Shown here: positions 8,143 through 15,991 of the stretch, piece after piece | Position numbering within the stretch: position 1 is the first letter of the stretch | Layout: each line of letters begins with the position of its first letter | Translations under genes and position numbers: made by a program | Notes under the pieces: model-generated | Seen by the model: the letters and a program-made list of their open reading frames with translations, nothing else | Told to the model about the DNA's origin: nothing | Databases searched by the model: none | NCBI GenBank assembly: GCA_002305955.1 | Contig: DBRH01000043.1 | Coordinates: 39,565 to 78,749 of the forward strand | Direction: 5' to 3' | DNA: 39,185 nucleotides | Source of the DNA: Kosmotogaceae bacterium UBA1373 | GTDB taxonomy: Bacteria > Thermotogota > Thermotogae > Petrotogales > Kosmotogaceae

Positions 8143-8162
8143 CTGCACATTCAATGGCGGGA

Positions 8163-8534
8163 TTACTTTCTGCCGAACGCGTTACCTTTACCCAAACCTT
8201 TTCTGGTACCCAGAAGATCGCATATTCCGTCGCCGTTCTCATCAACGAAATTCTCCTGGCCAGCCAGTCCGGTTCCTCTATTTGCACCTCTGTTGCCTTT
8301 GAAACCGGCGTTCATTCTTCCGACAGCCCATCTCTTGCCCGTTCCATCCTGCGGCTGAGGTCTCACTGCGTATGAGTCACAGATTCCATCGCCGTTCTCA
8401 TCAACGAAGGCTTCGCATCTACCCGGGCCGGCCTGAGCCTGCTTAATGCCCTGGGCTCTGAATCCCAATCCCGCCGCCGTTGCAATTGCTCCTGCCATAA
8501 GCACAACTATCGTGATAATCAGTATCTTTTTCAT
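8163..8534 (-). CDS. Small secreted protein with two DxNGDGxxD (EF-hand-loop-like) repeats
   Basis: 123 residues. The N-terminus (MKKILIITIVVLMAGAIATAA) is a signal peptide or a membrane anchor. Two identical 11-residue repeats FVDENGDGICD lie at 43-53 and 96-106. The D-E-N-G-D-G-x-x-D spacing resembles calcium-binding loops of EF-hands and dockerins, and each repeat includes one Cys. The rest is rich in Gly, Arg and Lys (GFKGNRGANRGTG). A good ribosome site GGGAGG precedes ATG. I know of no assigned function for this type of protein; calcium binding at the cell surface is an inference. It is monocistronic with its own terminator, and divergent from the gene at 8744. Confidence 0.85.
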   Translation of the reverse strand: MKKILIITIVVLMAGAIATAAGLGFRAQGIKQAQAGPGRCEAFVDENGDGICDSYAVRPQPQDGTGKRWAVGRMNAGFKGNRGANRGTGLAGQENFVDENGDGICDLLGTRKGLGKGNAFGRK

Positions 8535-8682
8535 CTTTCACACCTCCCAGTGAATTTTCTTACGTATCAAGTCTATGATCGAATCCTTAGAGTTTTCTTA
8601 GAGCTCCGGGCAAATAATCGCGGTTTTTCGAAATTGTCAGCGCAAAACTGTCCGTTCAGGCTGTATTGTACGATAACGGTTA

Positions 8683-8710
8683 TTTGGATTTTTCGAGTTG
8701 AGTCTATAAT
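8683..8710 (+). promoter_or_regulatory. Promoter of the NAD(P)-binding protein gene
   Basis: Weak -35 TTTGGA (8683-8688), 16 bp, perfect -10 TATAAT (8705-8710). It precedes the ribosome site GGGGGT at 8731. No convincing promoter for the divergent 8534 gene was found in the same gap. Confidence 0.5.
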
Positions 8711-8743
8711 ATATAAGTGTAGGAATGAAAGGGGGTAACAGCC

Positions 8744-9370
8744 TTGAAGATAATAGTGTTTGGTGGAACCGGCAGAGTTGGGAGGGTGATCCTGGACAGA
8801 GCTCTCAGCGATAATCACGTTGTGACGATATTTGTTGGAAACATCTCCAAGCTCACAGTGAGGAGAGAAAATCTGAAAATACATGCAGGAGACGTTTTTA
8901 ACAGCCAGGCCGTGAGGGATGCGATTAGGGGGCAGGACGCCATAATAAGCGCACTCGGTCCCGATAACTCCGGAAGCGTGAACGATACTCTGGCGGTGGC
9001 GATGAAGAACATAATTAACGGCGCCAGAGAATCGGGAGTCTCCAAGTTAGTCGCTATAGCCAACGCCGGTATTCTTCAACTATCGCCGCGAGAGCTAAGA
9101 CTGGACTCGCCCAACTATCCTCAGTACCTGAAAAAAACATCGCGGGAGTATCTGGATGCTTTCGAAATACTCAAAACTTCCGAACTGGACTGGACGGTTG
9201 TGTGTCCTCCCTTTATGTCGTTTGCCGAGGGTAATCAGAGTTACCGGGTCGCGGCCGATTTTCTTCCGGAAAGCGGCGAGCGCATTTCGGTTCAGGATGT
9301 GGCGGAATTTGCCTATAACCTGTTGTTCACTTCGGAATATTCACAGAAGAGAGTTGGCATAGCTTATTAG
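8744..9370 (+). CDS. NAD(P)-binding atypical SDR / NmrA-like protein
   Basis: 208 residues with a Rossmann start MKIIVFGGTGRVGRVIL (GxxGxxG-type at 7-13), an acidic turn GDVF near 50, and DWTVVCPPFM near 145, the pattern of the NmrA/YwnB-like 'NAD(P)H-binding' family. These are short single-domain relatives of epimerases and reductases, often redox- or stress-related, with mostly unknown substrates. TTG start at 8744, 7 nt after GGGGGT. It is 9 nt upstream of the TMEM175-like gene, so the two are likely cotranscribed. Confidence 0.85.
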   Translation: MKIIVFGGTGRVGRVILDRALSDNHVVTIFVGNISKLTVRRENLKIHAGDVFNSQAVRDAIRGQDAIISALGPDNSGSVNDTLAVAMKNIINGARESGVSKLVAIANAGILQLSPRELRLDSPNYPQYLKKTSREYLDAFEILKTSELDWTVVCPPFMSFAEGNQSYRVAADFLPESGERISVQDVAEFAYNLLFTSEYSQKRVGIAY

Positions 9371-9379
9371 GAGCGAGAT

Positions 9380-9991
9380 TTGAGGTTTTCATCTTCAGAC
9401 CGGCAGACCAATGTCAACAGGCTGGAGGCGCTGACCGACGGAGTCTTTTCAATAGCCATAACTCTCCTTGTACTCACAATAAGGATTCCGGAACCGGGGG
9501 AGATAGTCTCTCAGAAAGAGCTCATCAAATATATCCTCAGCCTCGACTACGAGCTGTTCAGTTACTGCATCTCCTTTTTCGTGGTTGGATCGCTCTGGAT
9601 TTCAGGGAACAAACGAATGAAGTTGTTGAGGAAAACCGATGATCTTCATCTGTGGTTAAGCCTCACGAGCCTTCTATTTATAACTCTCATTCCGTTGACC
9701 ACGTCTCTGTTAAGCGATTACGGGGATTTCGAATTTGTCGAGCTTCTCTTCCACGGAAATATTTTGATGCTTGAAATCATAACCTTAATTGAGTGGGAGT
9801 ACCTGATAAGAAAGACCGATCTCGTTCAAGAGGAGGTTCTAAGCAATCTGGATATCCGAAACACCAGAAAGAAGAACCTTTTCTCCGTCTCCGTTCCTAT
9901 ACTTGGAATGTTGATCAGTATCTTGACTCCCGCATGGAGCAATCTGGTCTATTTGCTGCTTTTTTTCAGATCTCTTATAATCCGCTATTGA
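9380..9991 (+). CDS. TMEM175-family (DUF1211) potassium-channel-like membrane protein
   Basis: 203 residues. The opening RLEALTDGVFSIAITLLVLTI at about 14-34 is the pore-helix signature of TMEM175-type channels (usually R-x(3)-FSDGVFAIAITLL). About six hydrophobic segments follow (57-77, 92-112, 120-143, 168-184, 187-203). Bacterial members form tetrameric K+-permeable channels. TTG start at 9380, 6 nt after AGGAG. It follows the NAD(P)-binding gene by 9 nt. The signature differs from the usual F-S-D-G (here L-T-D-G), but the family fit is good. Confidence 0.85.
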   Translation: MRFSSSDRQTNVNRLEALTDGVFSIAITLLVLTIRIPEPGEIVSQKELIKYILSLDYELFSYCISFFVVGSLWISGNKRMKLLRKTDDLHLWLSLTSLLFITLIPLTTSLLSDYGDFEFVELLFHGNILMLEIITLIEWEYLIRKTDLVQEEVLSNLDIRNTRKKNLFSVSVPILGMLISILTPAWSNLVYLLLFFRSLIIRY

Positions 9992-9992
9992 T

Positions 9993-10021
9993 TTGCTATC
10001 GAAACATTGTACTGCTAGAAT
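9993..10021 (+). promoter_or_regulatory. Promoter before the DUF4345-like gene
   Basis: -35 TTGCTA (9993-9998), 17 bp, -10 TAGAAT (10016-10021). It starts right after the TMEM175 stop codon and leads into the ribosome site GGGGGG at 10035. Confidence 0.6.
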
Positions 10022-10047
10022 AATATAGAATTCCGGGGGGCGTGAAT

Positions 10048-10398
10048 ATGGTGCTCACTATAGCCAAGTTTATTATCTCTATTCTCACGGCAACAACGGG
10101 TTTATACATAATAATCAGACCTCAATCCTACGCCAGGCTGGCCGGATTTTCTGCCGGTGGAGATAGGGGAAGGGTAGAGATCAGAACCATTATGGGAGGA
10201 GCTTTCTTGGGTCTTGGTCTGGCTCCCGTTATTCTTTTCAATTATCCGATCGCACTGACGTTCGTTGGGGTGGTCTATATCTTTGTCGCCTTAACGCGTC
10301 TGGTATCGCTTTTTCTGGATAGGTCCTTTGAGTTTTCCAGCATCATGTTTCTAATTGTTGAAGCAAGCTTCGGATTGATCATGGTGATTCCGTCTTAG
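10048..10398 (+). CDS. Small four-helix membrane protein, DUF4345-like
   Basis: 116 residues, four predicted membrane helices. The segment RGRVEIRTIMGGAFLGLGLAP after the first helix resembles the R-A-x-Y-G-G-x-x-L-G-L-G core of DUF4345. The function of that family is unknown. Two starts are close: GTG at 10042 is only 1 nt from the GGGGGG ribosome site, ATG at 10048 is 7 nt away, so ATG is chosen. It has its own promoter and lies after the TMEM175-like gene on the same strand. Confidence 0.78.
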   Translation: MVLTIAKFIISILTATTGLYIIIRPQSYARLAGFSAGGDRGRVEIRTIMGGAFLGLGLAPVILFNYPIALTFVGVVYIFVALTRLVSLFLDRSFEFSSIMFLIVEASFGLIMVIPS

Positions 10399-10481
10399 TG
10401 CCTTCTCGATCTTTCTGAATTCAGTTGTGATAAAGACACTATACGTTTGTTTTCTGTCCCGAAAGAATGGAGGTACTCAAT

Positions 10482-11195
10482 TTGAAAGAGGAAGAAATGA
10501 AACTCAGAATACTCGAAGAATGGACCGGGTACATGGGTATCGATTTGACGGTTCTGGAAAGAGAATCGATTATGTTCGTTCCGGAAAAGAAAAAGGAGAG
10601 CGGTCGGATAAGCGTTTTCTCTTTTGAAAATAAAATTATCCTGATTTTCGATCCCGCACTCGAAAATATCGTGAGACCCTTCGAAGAACTGTCCGAATTC
10701 AGCGTCGAGAAGATCCCTGCTCTATCCGGAGAGCTGCTGAAGAGGGGACGGAAAACTTCTATAAAGTATTTAAATCCCTCCAACTTCGTACCTTTCGACC
10801 CGCCCGATGAATTCATCGTTCGCAGATTGAATCTGGGCGACAGGACGGCATTTTATAATTTCAGAAGTCATTGCACGCGCGAAGATCTGGTGGAAGGATA
10901 TGTAGAGTTAAATCATGTCGCGGTTTTCGGAGCGTTTTACGAAAGAGAAATAGTTGCCGTTTCCAGCATCATAAAATGGGGAAAGATCGCCGACATTGGC
11001 ATCATAACCATTCCCGACTTCAGGGAACTCGGTCTTGGCAAGGCTCTGGGCTCTAAATCCAGCGAGTGGGGGATTCTCAGCAAAAACCTGGTTCAATACA
11101 GGCATGACGTACTTAACTACGGCTCACTCAAAGTTTCTCGTGCGCTTGGATTCAAAGAGTACATGGTCCAGCAGGATTTTTATCCGGCACGTTGA
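10482..11195 (+). CDS. GNAT-family N-acetyltransferase with an N-terminal extension
   Basis: About 237 residues. The C-terminal 120 residues form a GNAT fold: IVAVSSIIKWG (strand 4), then the acetyl-CoA loop RELGLGKAL near residue 183 (R-x-x-G-x-G), then NYGSLKVSRALGF near 214. The first 110 residues are a separate N-terminal domain without a motif I recognise. The acceptor substrate is unknown. Start: TTG at 10482 lies 8 nt after GGAGG (10469-10473). The in-frame ATG at 10467 overlaps that site and is unlikely. The stop is 15 nt from the convergent methyltransferase-like gene, with no clear terminator between them. Confidence 0.82.
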   Translation: MKEEEMKLRILEEWTGYMGIDLTVLERESIMFVPEKKKESGRISVFSFENKIILIFDPALENIVRPFEELSEFSVEKIPALSGELLKRGRKTSIKYLNPSNFVPFDPPDEFIVRRLNLGDRTAFYNFRSHCTREDLVEGYVELNHVAVFGAFYEREIVAVSSIIKWGKIADIGIITIPDFRELGLGKALGSKSSEWGILSKNLVQYRHDVLNYGSLKVSRALGFKEYMVQQDFYPAR

Positions 11196-11210
11196 ATCCG
11201 GAGAAATGCG

Positions 11211-11825
11211 TTACTTTCTCACGATCGAATAGACTACCGAATCGATGACTTCCTCTCTGAAAGCGGACAATCCGGCATTTTTTAGCCACTGATCGTACCA
11301 GCTCTTGAGCGGTCTGAAACTGTACTCGCCGTCTTCCAGATTTTCTCCAACTACCACGGGGAGACCATCGCCTTTGAGGTCCGAGAAAAACGAACGGGCC
11401 GATTTCTCTTCGCTCAACTCGGTAACTATTAGACCGACGCCATCGGTTTTGATAGAACGTGAGATCTTCAATAGAATTTTCGACCAGAGCTCGGGCGGAA
11501 TACGCTGTAGAAGATCGACCGCTACAAAACCTTCAAATATGCCAAGCAAGTTGAAATCGGTCATCTCTATGTTCATTATTCGGATTCCCTTCTGCTGCTG
11601 CTCCTTTCTGTTGCAGGAGACTCCCACTATTCGCATACCCATGTCCCGCAAAAGCGGCCAGAGATTGCAGACGCCACATCCAAAGTCCGCTACGATAGAG
11701 GATTCCTCAACGAATCCCATCATTCGAAGCAGGTAATCCTGGAGCTTTTCGGGACTGGCCGCACTTCGCGCCGGTCGGTCGAGCATCTCCCTTTTGTATT
11801 TTTCTAGCCATTCCCGTCTCTTCAA
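11211..11825 (-). CDS. SAM-dependent methyltransferase-like protein
   Basis: About 204 residues. Motif I of class I methyltransferases is visible as VADFGCGVCNLWPLL near residue 46-60, followed by MRIVGVSCN (acidic residue of motif II replaced). The stretch FVAVDLLQRIPPELWSKILLKISRSIKTDGVGLIV has the motif IV/post-motif pattern. The substrate is unknown. Start: TTG at 11825 is preceded by GGAAGGTGAG at suitable spacing. The frame is open to 11873, but that part has no ribosome site and touches the terminator tail. It is probably a single gene; no promoter was identified. Confidence 0.75.
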   Translation of the reverse strand: MKRREWLEKYKREMLDRPARSAASPEKLQDYLLRMMGFVEESSIVADFGCGVCNLWPLLRDMGMRIVGVSCNRKEQQQKGIRIMNIEMTDFNLLGIFEGFVAVDLLQRIPPELWSKILLKISRSIKTDGVGLIVTELSEEKSARSFFSDLKGDGLPVVVGENLEDGEYSFRPLKSWYDQWLKNAGLSAFREEVIDSVVYSIVRK

Positions 11826-11867
11826 TATACTCACCTTCCATGGAAATTTTATCGGAGACGCACCTAT

Positions 11868-11928
11868 AAACAAACAAAAAGAACGACTCTAGTTTTTCTG
11901 ATCAAAACTGATCAAAAGAGTCGTTCTT
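11868..11928 (-). terminator. Strong rho-independent terminator with 12-bp stem
   Basis: AAGAACGACTCT (11879-11890) and AGAGTCGTTCTT (11917-11928) form a perfect 12-bp stem. On the minus strand it is followed by TTTTTGTTTGTTT (11880-11868), so it ends the 11942-12745 transcript. The 26-nt loop contains two copies of the palindrome TGATCA, which can pair with each other and lengthen the hairpin. Confidence 0.85.
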
Positions 11929-11941
11929 ACATAAAACCGGC

Positions 11942-12745
11942 TTAAAAATTGTACTTGACTTCTATTTTCCTGCTAACTGAGCCTCCGAAGCCATAAGTAA
12001 CGTCTGCGAAGAATTCGTAATTGCTGTCTCTGCCAGCCGTGTAATTTGTAGTTGTGAGTGCCGTTTGCCCATCCTGGAAGGGCATATCTAGTACGTCTAT
12101 CACTTCACCCTGATTCATAACCCGTACTGAAGCTTTAGCGATTTTGAGCTGACTGTTTTGAATAAAAGAGGTTGTTATCAGATGAAAAGAGTAAAGCAAA
12201 TCGTTCTGGTCCTGCTGCCAGGCTCTGCCTGAGATTTCAAAGTTCTGTATACGGTAATTCTCGGGAGGTATTTGAAAACGGTCGCTCATTATTTCTCGGG
12301 ATCCTTCCCGTACCAAGATCTGCCCGCTGTAAATTCCAAACGGAGAAATGGATAGTTCGATAAAGGAAACTCCATCTTCCCTATCGAGTTCCAGGGTTCT
12401 TGTTGAACCGGCTTCGTCGTTCAAGACGAGAAATACGTCGCTTCCTTCTTTATACTCGGAAAATGTGAAAAGCGACTTCACGATCACTTCGTCGAACCCG
12501 ACGCTTACAGTAAAGAACTCTTTCGACTTCAATAATCTGTACGGCTCTTCTACAAGATTGCGGAGATTGTCAACTGCATTCTGGATACTCCCCATGCGCG
12601 TCTGGAGATTGGAAACACTTTCTTCCAGCTTGCTGGCCGATAGAAGAAGTTCTTTCAAGGCGAGTCTGTCTTGAATGAATAAAAACACCGAGAATATGAG
12701 TATGGCGATCAAGAGGGCAAAAATAAATATAATGCTCGATTTCAC
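11942..12745 (-). CDS. Membrane-anchored coiled-coil protein of unknown function
   Basis: 267 residues from GTG at 12745, which lies 9 nt after AAAGGAGG; a longer open frame upstream has no ribosome site. There is one N-terminal membrane helix (about 4-24), then a predicted coiled coil (about 27-70, with LEESVSNLQTRMGSIQNAVDNLRNLVEE), then a beta-rich extracytoplasmic domain to the end, finishing in FGGSVSRKIEVKYNF. The C-terminal part looks like one or two immunoglobulin-like beta domains. No enzyme motif is visible. It is divergent from yggS and ended by a strong terminator. A role at the cell envelope is an inference from topology. Confidence 0.8.
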   Translation of the reverse strand: MKSSIIFIFALLIAILIFSVFLFIQDRLALKELLLSASKLEESVSNLQTRMGSIQNAVDNLRNLVEEPYRLLKSKEFFTVSVGFDEVIVKSLFTFSEYKEGSDVFLVLNDEAGSTRTLELDREDGVSFIELSISPFGIYSGQILVREGSREIMSDRFQIPPENYRIQNFEISGRAWQQDQNDLLYSFHLITTSFIQNSQLKIAKASVRVMNQGEVIDVLDMPFQDGQTALTTTNYTAGRDSNYEFFADVTYGFGGSVSRKIEVKYNF

Positions 12746-12865
12746 GGAATAAAACCTCCTTTCGTTTGTATGGATCTCCGCAACGGAATAATAACATGAA
12801 AATAGTGACAGACTTACGGTAGAAGTCACCGGAACAAATATATAATTGATCGGGAGGTTGTGAAG

Positions 12866-13522
12866 TTGATCGTAGATAACGTGAGAAGATTGAGGGCAGA
12901 GATTCCCGATTATGTTACACTTATTGCCGCAACCAAGACCAGGAGTGTTCAGGAGATTCTGGAACTCCTCGACAGCGGTGTCATAGACCTTGGAGAGAAC
13001 TATGTACAGGAGGCACAGGAAAAGCATAGTGCGATAGGCATTAAAGCCCGCTGGCACTGTATAGGTCACCTTCAGACTAACAAAGTGAAAAAGGCGGTCG
13101 AAATATTCGATATAATTCAGACTGTCGATTCCGTGAAACTGGCCGTCGAAATCGATAAGAGAGCGGGAGCGATCGGAAAGAAAATGCCCCTGTTGATAGA
13201 AATAAACAGCGCCAGAGAAGAGAACAAGAGCGGCGTATATCCCGAAAAATCCCCTGAACTGCTAGAAGAAATCTCCCATCTCGAAAATATCATCGTCGTC
13301 GGTCTTATGACCATGGGGCCGGTGACAGATGACGTCGAAGGAATCAGACCCCATCTGAGACTCACTCGAAGGTTATTCGAAGAGATAGGTACCTCGGGGA
13401 TCGAGAATGTGGAGATGAGATATCTTTCGATGGGAATGTCCAATTCTTACAGGGTTGCGATAGAGGAAGGATCGAACATGGTGAGACTGGGAACGATCAT
13501 ATTCGGAGAGCGCAAGTATTGA
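12866..13522 (+). CDS. YggS/PROSC-family pyridoxal-phosphate homeostasis protein
   Basis: 218 residues, single TIM-barrel alanine-racemase-like fold that binds PLP. The PLP lysine is in LIAATKTRSV near 22-30. GENYVQEAQEK, WHCIGHLQTNKVK (near 66) and RYLSMGMSNSYRVAIEEGSNMVRLGTIIFG are hallmarks of the family. It buffers free PLP in the cytoplasm and has no known catalytic turnover. Start: a GTG at 12860 is only 2 nt from GGGAGG, while TTG at 12866 is 8 nt away, so TTG is chosen. A TATAAT at 12841 may be the -10, but no matching -35 is visible. The next gene starts 61 nt later and is unrelated. Confidence 0.92.
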   Translation: MIVDNVRRLRAEIPDYVTLIAATKTRSVQEILELLDSGVIDLGENYVQEAQEKHSAIGIKARWHCIGHLQTNKVKKAVEIFDIIQTVDSVKLAVEIDKRAGAIGKKMPLLIEINSAREENKSGVYPEKSPELLEEISHLENIIVVGLMTMGPVTDDVEGIRPHLRLTRRLFEEIGTSGIENVEMRYLSMGMSNSYRVAIEEGSNMVRLGTIIFGERKY

Positions 13523-13555
13523 ACTCAGTTCCGATTCCCCGTTCCGTAGCTGTTG

Positions 13556-13564
13556 TGCTAGAAT
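13556..13564 (+). promoter_or_regulatory. Extended -10 promoter of the glycan operon
   Basis: TGCTAGAAT is an extended -10 (TG-n-TAGAAT) without a good -35. It lies just before the GAGG ribosome site of the dehydratase gene. It is weak evidence on its own, but is the only candidate in the 61-bp gap. Confidence 0.35.
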
Positions 13565-13583
13565 CTCTTCCGAGGTGAATGTA

Positions 13584-15455
13584 TTGTTCAAGTTGAAAGC
13601 TCTGACCGGCATGAGGAGAAATGTGGCGCTTCTCCTTCTCGATTTTCTTCTCATATACCTTGCTTACGTTATGGGGATGTACTTCAGGTACGGTATATTC
13701 AATCTGTACGAGCCGGAATTCTTCGTGAACGGCATTTTTTTCAGTCTTTTCATAGTTATATCGTTGGCCTTGAACGGCACCTACAAAATAGCTTGGAGTT
13801 ACAGCTATTTCAGAGACTACTGGATCGTCATCCGGGGAATTGCGACAGGTTTCGTAGCCGGATTTGGGGTCGGAAGGCTACTCATTCTCTTGAACATAAA
13901 GCTTTTAACGGTCCCTTTCACTGTTTCAAGCATGGCCGCTATCGGTTCGGCCTTTCTTATAATCTGGTCGAGAATAATGTGGTTGAGCTTTATCAACAGG
14001 GGGCACCATGCACTTGCAGCATCGGAAAGAGTGCTCATAGTGGGTGCCGGAGACGCCGGAACATCTCTTGCCGAAGAACTGGCCCGCCATCCAGAACACG
14101 GCGTAGTAGTGGGTTTTGTTGACGACTCTCCCAGAAAGCTCCGCCGAAGAATTAGGGGTATTCAGGTTCTTGGCGATTCGACGCGGATAATGGAACTGGT
14201 CGAAGGATTCAAGATCGGCAAGGTAATAGTTGCCATACCCTCGGCCGACTCGCAGACTCTGAGGAAGATCTTCTCCTACATCGATACCAAAAAAATAAAG
14301 GTCCAGACTCTTCCGAGCCTGACCGAGATAATAGACGGTAAGGCCAGGCTAGGCTACCTTCGGGAGATAGATATAGAAGACTTGCTCGGCAGAGAGTCTG
14401 TAAAGGTCGATCTGGCCTCGTTGAAAGACTACATAGTCGAAAGAGTAGTTCTTGTGACCGGCGCCGGAGGTAGCATAGGTAGCGAACTCTGCAGACAGAT
14501 AGCTCCGCTTGGTCCCGGAAAGTTGCTTCTTCTGGGCAAAGGTGAGAACAGCATCTATGAAATAAAGCAGGAGATTTCGAAGCAATATCCGGATATCCCT
14601 GTGGTACAGCTTATAGGAGATGTCCAGGATACAGACCGCATGGAGTATATCTTCAAGACTCACAGACCGTCGCTGATTTTCCACGCGGCCGCACACAAAC
14701 ACGTCCCGCTTATGGAGGAAAACCCCACTGAGGCCTTCCGGGTGAATTCTCTGGGCTCTCTAAACGTTGCCTCGTTGGCTCACAGATACTCGGCCGAGGC
14801 CATGGTGATGATTTCGACTGACAAGGCGGTCAACCCTTCCTCTATCATGGGCGCTTCGAAAAGGCTGGCCGAGGAGTTCGTCAGGTCGATCGCGGAAAAC
14901 AGCGCCACGCGCTTCGGGATAGTGAGGTTCGGCAATGTTCTCGGCAGCCGTGGTAGTGTCATACCCCTCTTCAAAAAGCAGATACAGTCGGGTGGTCCGG
15001 TAACCGTTACCGATCCGAGAATGACCAGATATTTCATGACCATACCCGAGGCCGTTTCTCTTGTTCTCCAGGCAGGCGCATACGCCGCCGGAGGCGACAT
15101 CTTCGTTCTGGATATGGGCGAGCCGGTCAAGATATCGACTCTGGCGAGGGAGATGATCACTCTCGCCGGTTACGTGCCACAGCAGGAGATAATGATAGAG
15201 TACACCGGAGCCAGGCCGGGGGAGAAGCTTTTCGAGGAGCTAGTCATGACCGACGAGGCCCTATCGAAGACTAAACATCCCAAAATCTTCAAATTGAACG
15301 GGCAGACCGTTCTCGGTGAAAAAGAGATGGAAGAGTTGGTTTCGAAGCTCGAGCTTGCAATACGTAACAGCGATTATGCAGTCCTGAACGGAATAATACA
15401 AGGATTTATGCCCGATGCGACGGCCAGAATCAAGACGGGGGGAGATTTTTCATGA
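13584..15455 (+). CDS. Membrane nucleoside-diphosphate-sugar 4,6-dehydratase (PglF/WbpM/CapD family)
   Basis: 623 residues, the long membrane-bound form. Four N-terminal membrane helices (about 15-135), a first Rossmann-like domain at about 148-260 (VLIVGAGDAGTSLAEEL), then the catalytic SDR domain from about 285 with VVLVTGAGGSIGSEL. The active-site segment STDKAVNPSSIMGASKR at about 411-427 has Met in place of the usual SDR Tyr, as in PglF and WbpM, which turn UDP-GlcNAc into UDP-4-keto-6-deoxy sugar. FHAAAHKHVPLME is also a family hallmark. Start: TTG at 13584, 5 nt after GAGGTGA; an in-frame GTG at 13575 overlaps the ribosome site. First gene of the glycan operon, overlapping the next by 4 nt. 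Confidence 0.92.
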   Translation: MFKLKALTGMRRNVALLLLDFLLIYLAYVMGMYFRYGIFNLYEPEFFVNGIFFSLFIVISLALNGTYKIAWSYSYFRDYWIVIRGIATGFVAGFGVGRLLILLNIKLLTVPFTVSSMAAIGSAFLIIWSRIMWLSFINRGHHALAASERVLIVGAGDAGTSLAEELARHPEHGVVVGFVDDSPRKLRRRIRGIQVLGDSTRIMELVEGFKIGKVIVAIPSADSQTLRKIFSYIDTKKIKVQTLPSLTEIIDGKARLGYLREIDIEDLLGRESVKVDLASLKDYIVERVVLVTGAGGSIGSELCRQIAPLGPGKLLLLGKGENSIYEIKQEISKQYPDIPVVQLIGDVQDTDRMEYIFKTHRPSLIFHAAAHKHVPLMEENPTEAFRVNSLGSLNVASLAHRYSAEAMVMISTDKAVNPSSIMGASKRLAEEFVRSIAENSATRFGIVRFGNVLGSRGSVIPLFKKQIQSGGPVTVTDPRMTRYFMTIPEAVSLVLQAGAYAAGGDIFVLDMGEPVKISTLAREMITLAGYVPQQEIMIEYTGARPGEKLFEELVMTDEALSKTKHPKIFKLNGQTVLGEKEMEELVSKLELAIRNSDYAVLNGIIQGFMPDATARIKTGGDFS

Positions 15456-15991
15456 ACTGGTATTTGAACTTCGTGAGAGGCTATCCCTTCATATCGGCCA
15501 TGATTCAATTCGCCGTTCTCGGCACCCTGGGCGATCTTGTCAGCAAGAAACTTTCGGGATCGAAGGAGAGCGTCTCCATGTCGCTCTTTCTGTCGAAGAT
15601 GCTGGTCTGGGCCGTTCTCTCGATCTTCATAAAAGTGGCCTTCATAGGTTTCGAGGGGTTTGTCAACACTCTCGTTCTCAACAGAGTTTTGCCGGAGGTC
15701 TTCTTCGAAAAAGCTTTCCTCAACGCTCTGGCGCGTTCGGTGGCCATGAACCTTCAATTCGGTGTCTTTCTCGTTCTTTTCCACAGACTTCTAGACAACA
15801 TCGTTGAACGCAAGAGGAACTGGAAGAAGCTCGATTCGGCCTTTCTCTCGCTTCTTTGGTTCTGGATACCGGCCCACACGGTCACTTTCATGCTTCCAAA
15901 AGATTATCAGATAGGGCTTGCGGCCCTATGGTCGTTCATGTTAGGTCTTCTTCTATCAACTTTTGCGCGTTCTACCAGGGAGGTGGAGTAA
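15452..15991 (+). CDS. Integral membrane protein, possible Mpv17/PMP22-like
   Basis: 179 residues with four predicted membrane segments (about 16-30, 50-72, 93-115, 133-172). The C-terminal stretch LWFWIPAHTVTFMLPKDYQIGLAALWSFML aligns by eye with the W-x-x-W-P-x(5)-NF-x-x-VP-x(3)-R pattern of eukaryotic Mpv17/PMP22 proteins, which is a tentative match (WSF for W-x-x-Y near the end). Its start ATG overlaps the dehydratase stop (ATGA) and its stop abuts the aminotransferase start, so it is translationally coupled in a glycan operon. A role in sugar or lipid-carrier transport is speculative. Confidence 0.75.
   Translation: MNWYLNFVRGYPFISAMIQFAVLGTLGDLVSKKLSGSKESVSMSLFLSKMLVWAVLSIFIKVAFIGFEGFVNTLVLNRVLPEVFFEKAFLNALARSVAMNLQFGVFLVLFHRLLDNIVERKRNWKKLDSAFLSLLWFWIPAHTVTFMLPKDYQIGLAALWSFMLGLLLSTFARSTREVE

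Noticed and set aside
7592..8287. 231-codon minus-strand frame crossing the GGDEF gene start and the terminator at 8115-8142
   Set aside because: It runs through the promoter and terminator, overlaps two genes in other frames and has unordered composition.
8193..8430. Near-identical DNA repeats within the small secreted protein gene, possibly a mobile or CRISPR-like repeat
   Set aside because: There are only two copies, both in frame and encoding FVDENGDGICD; no spacer regularity.
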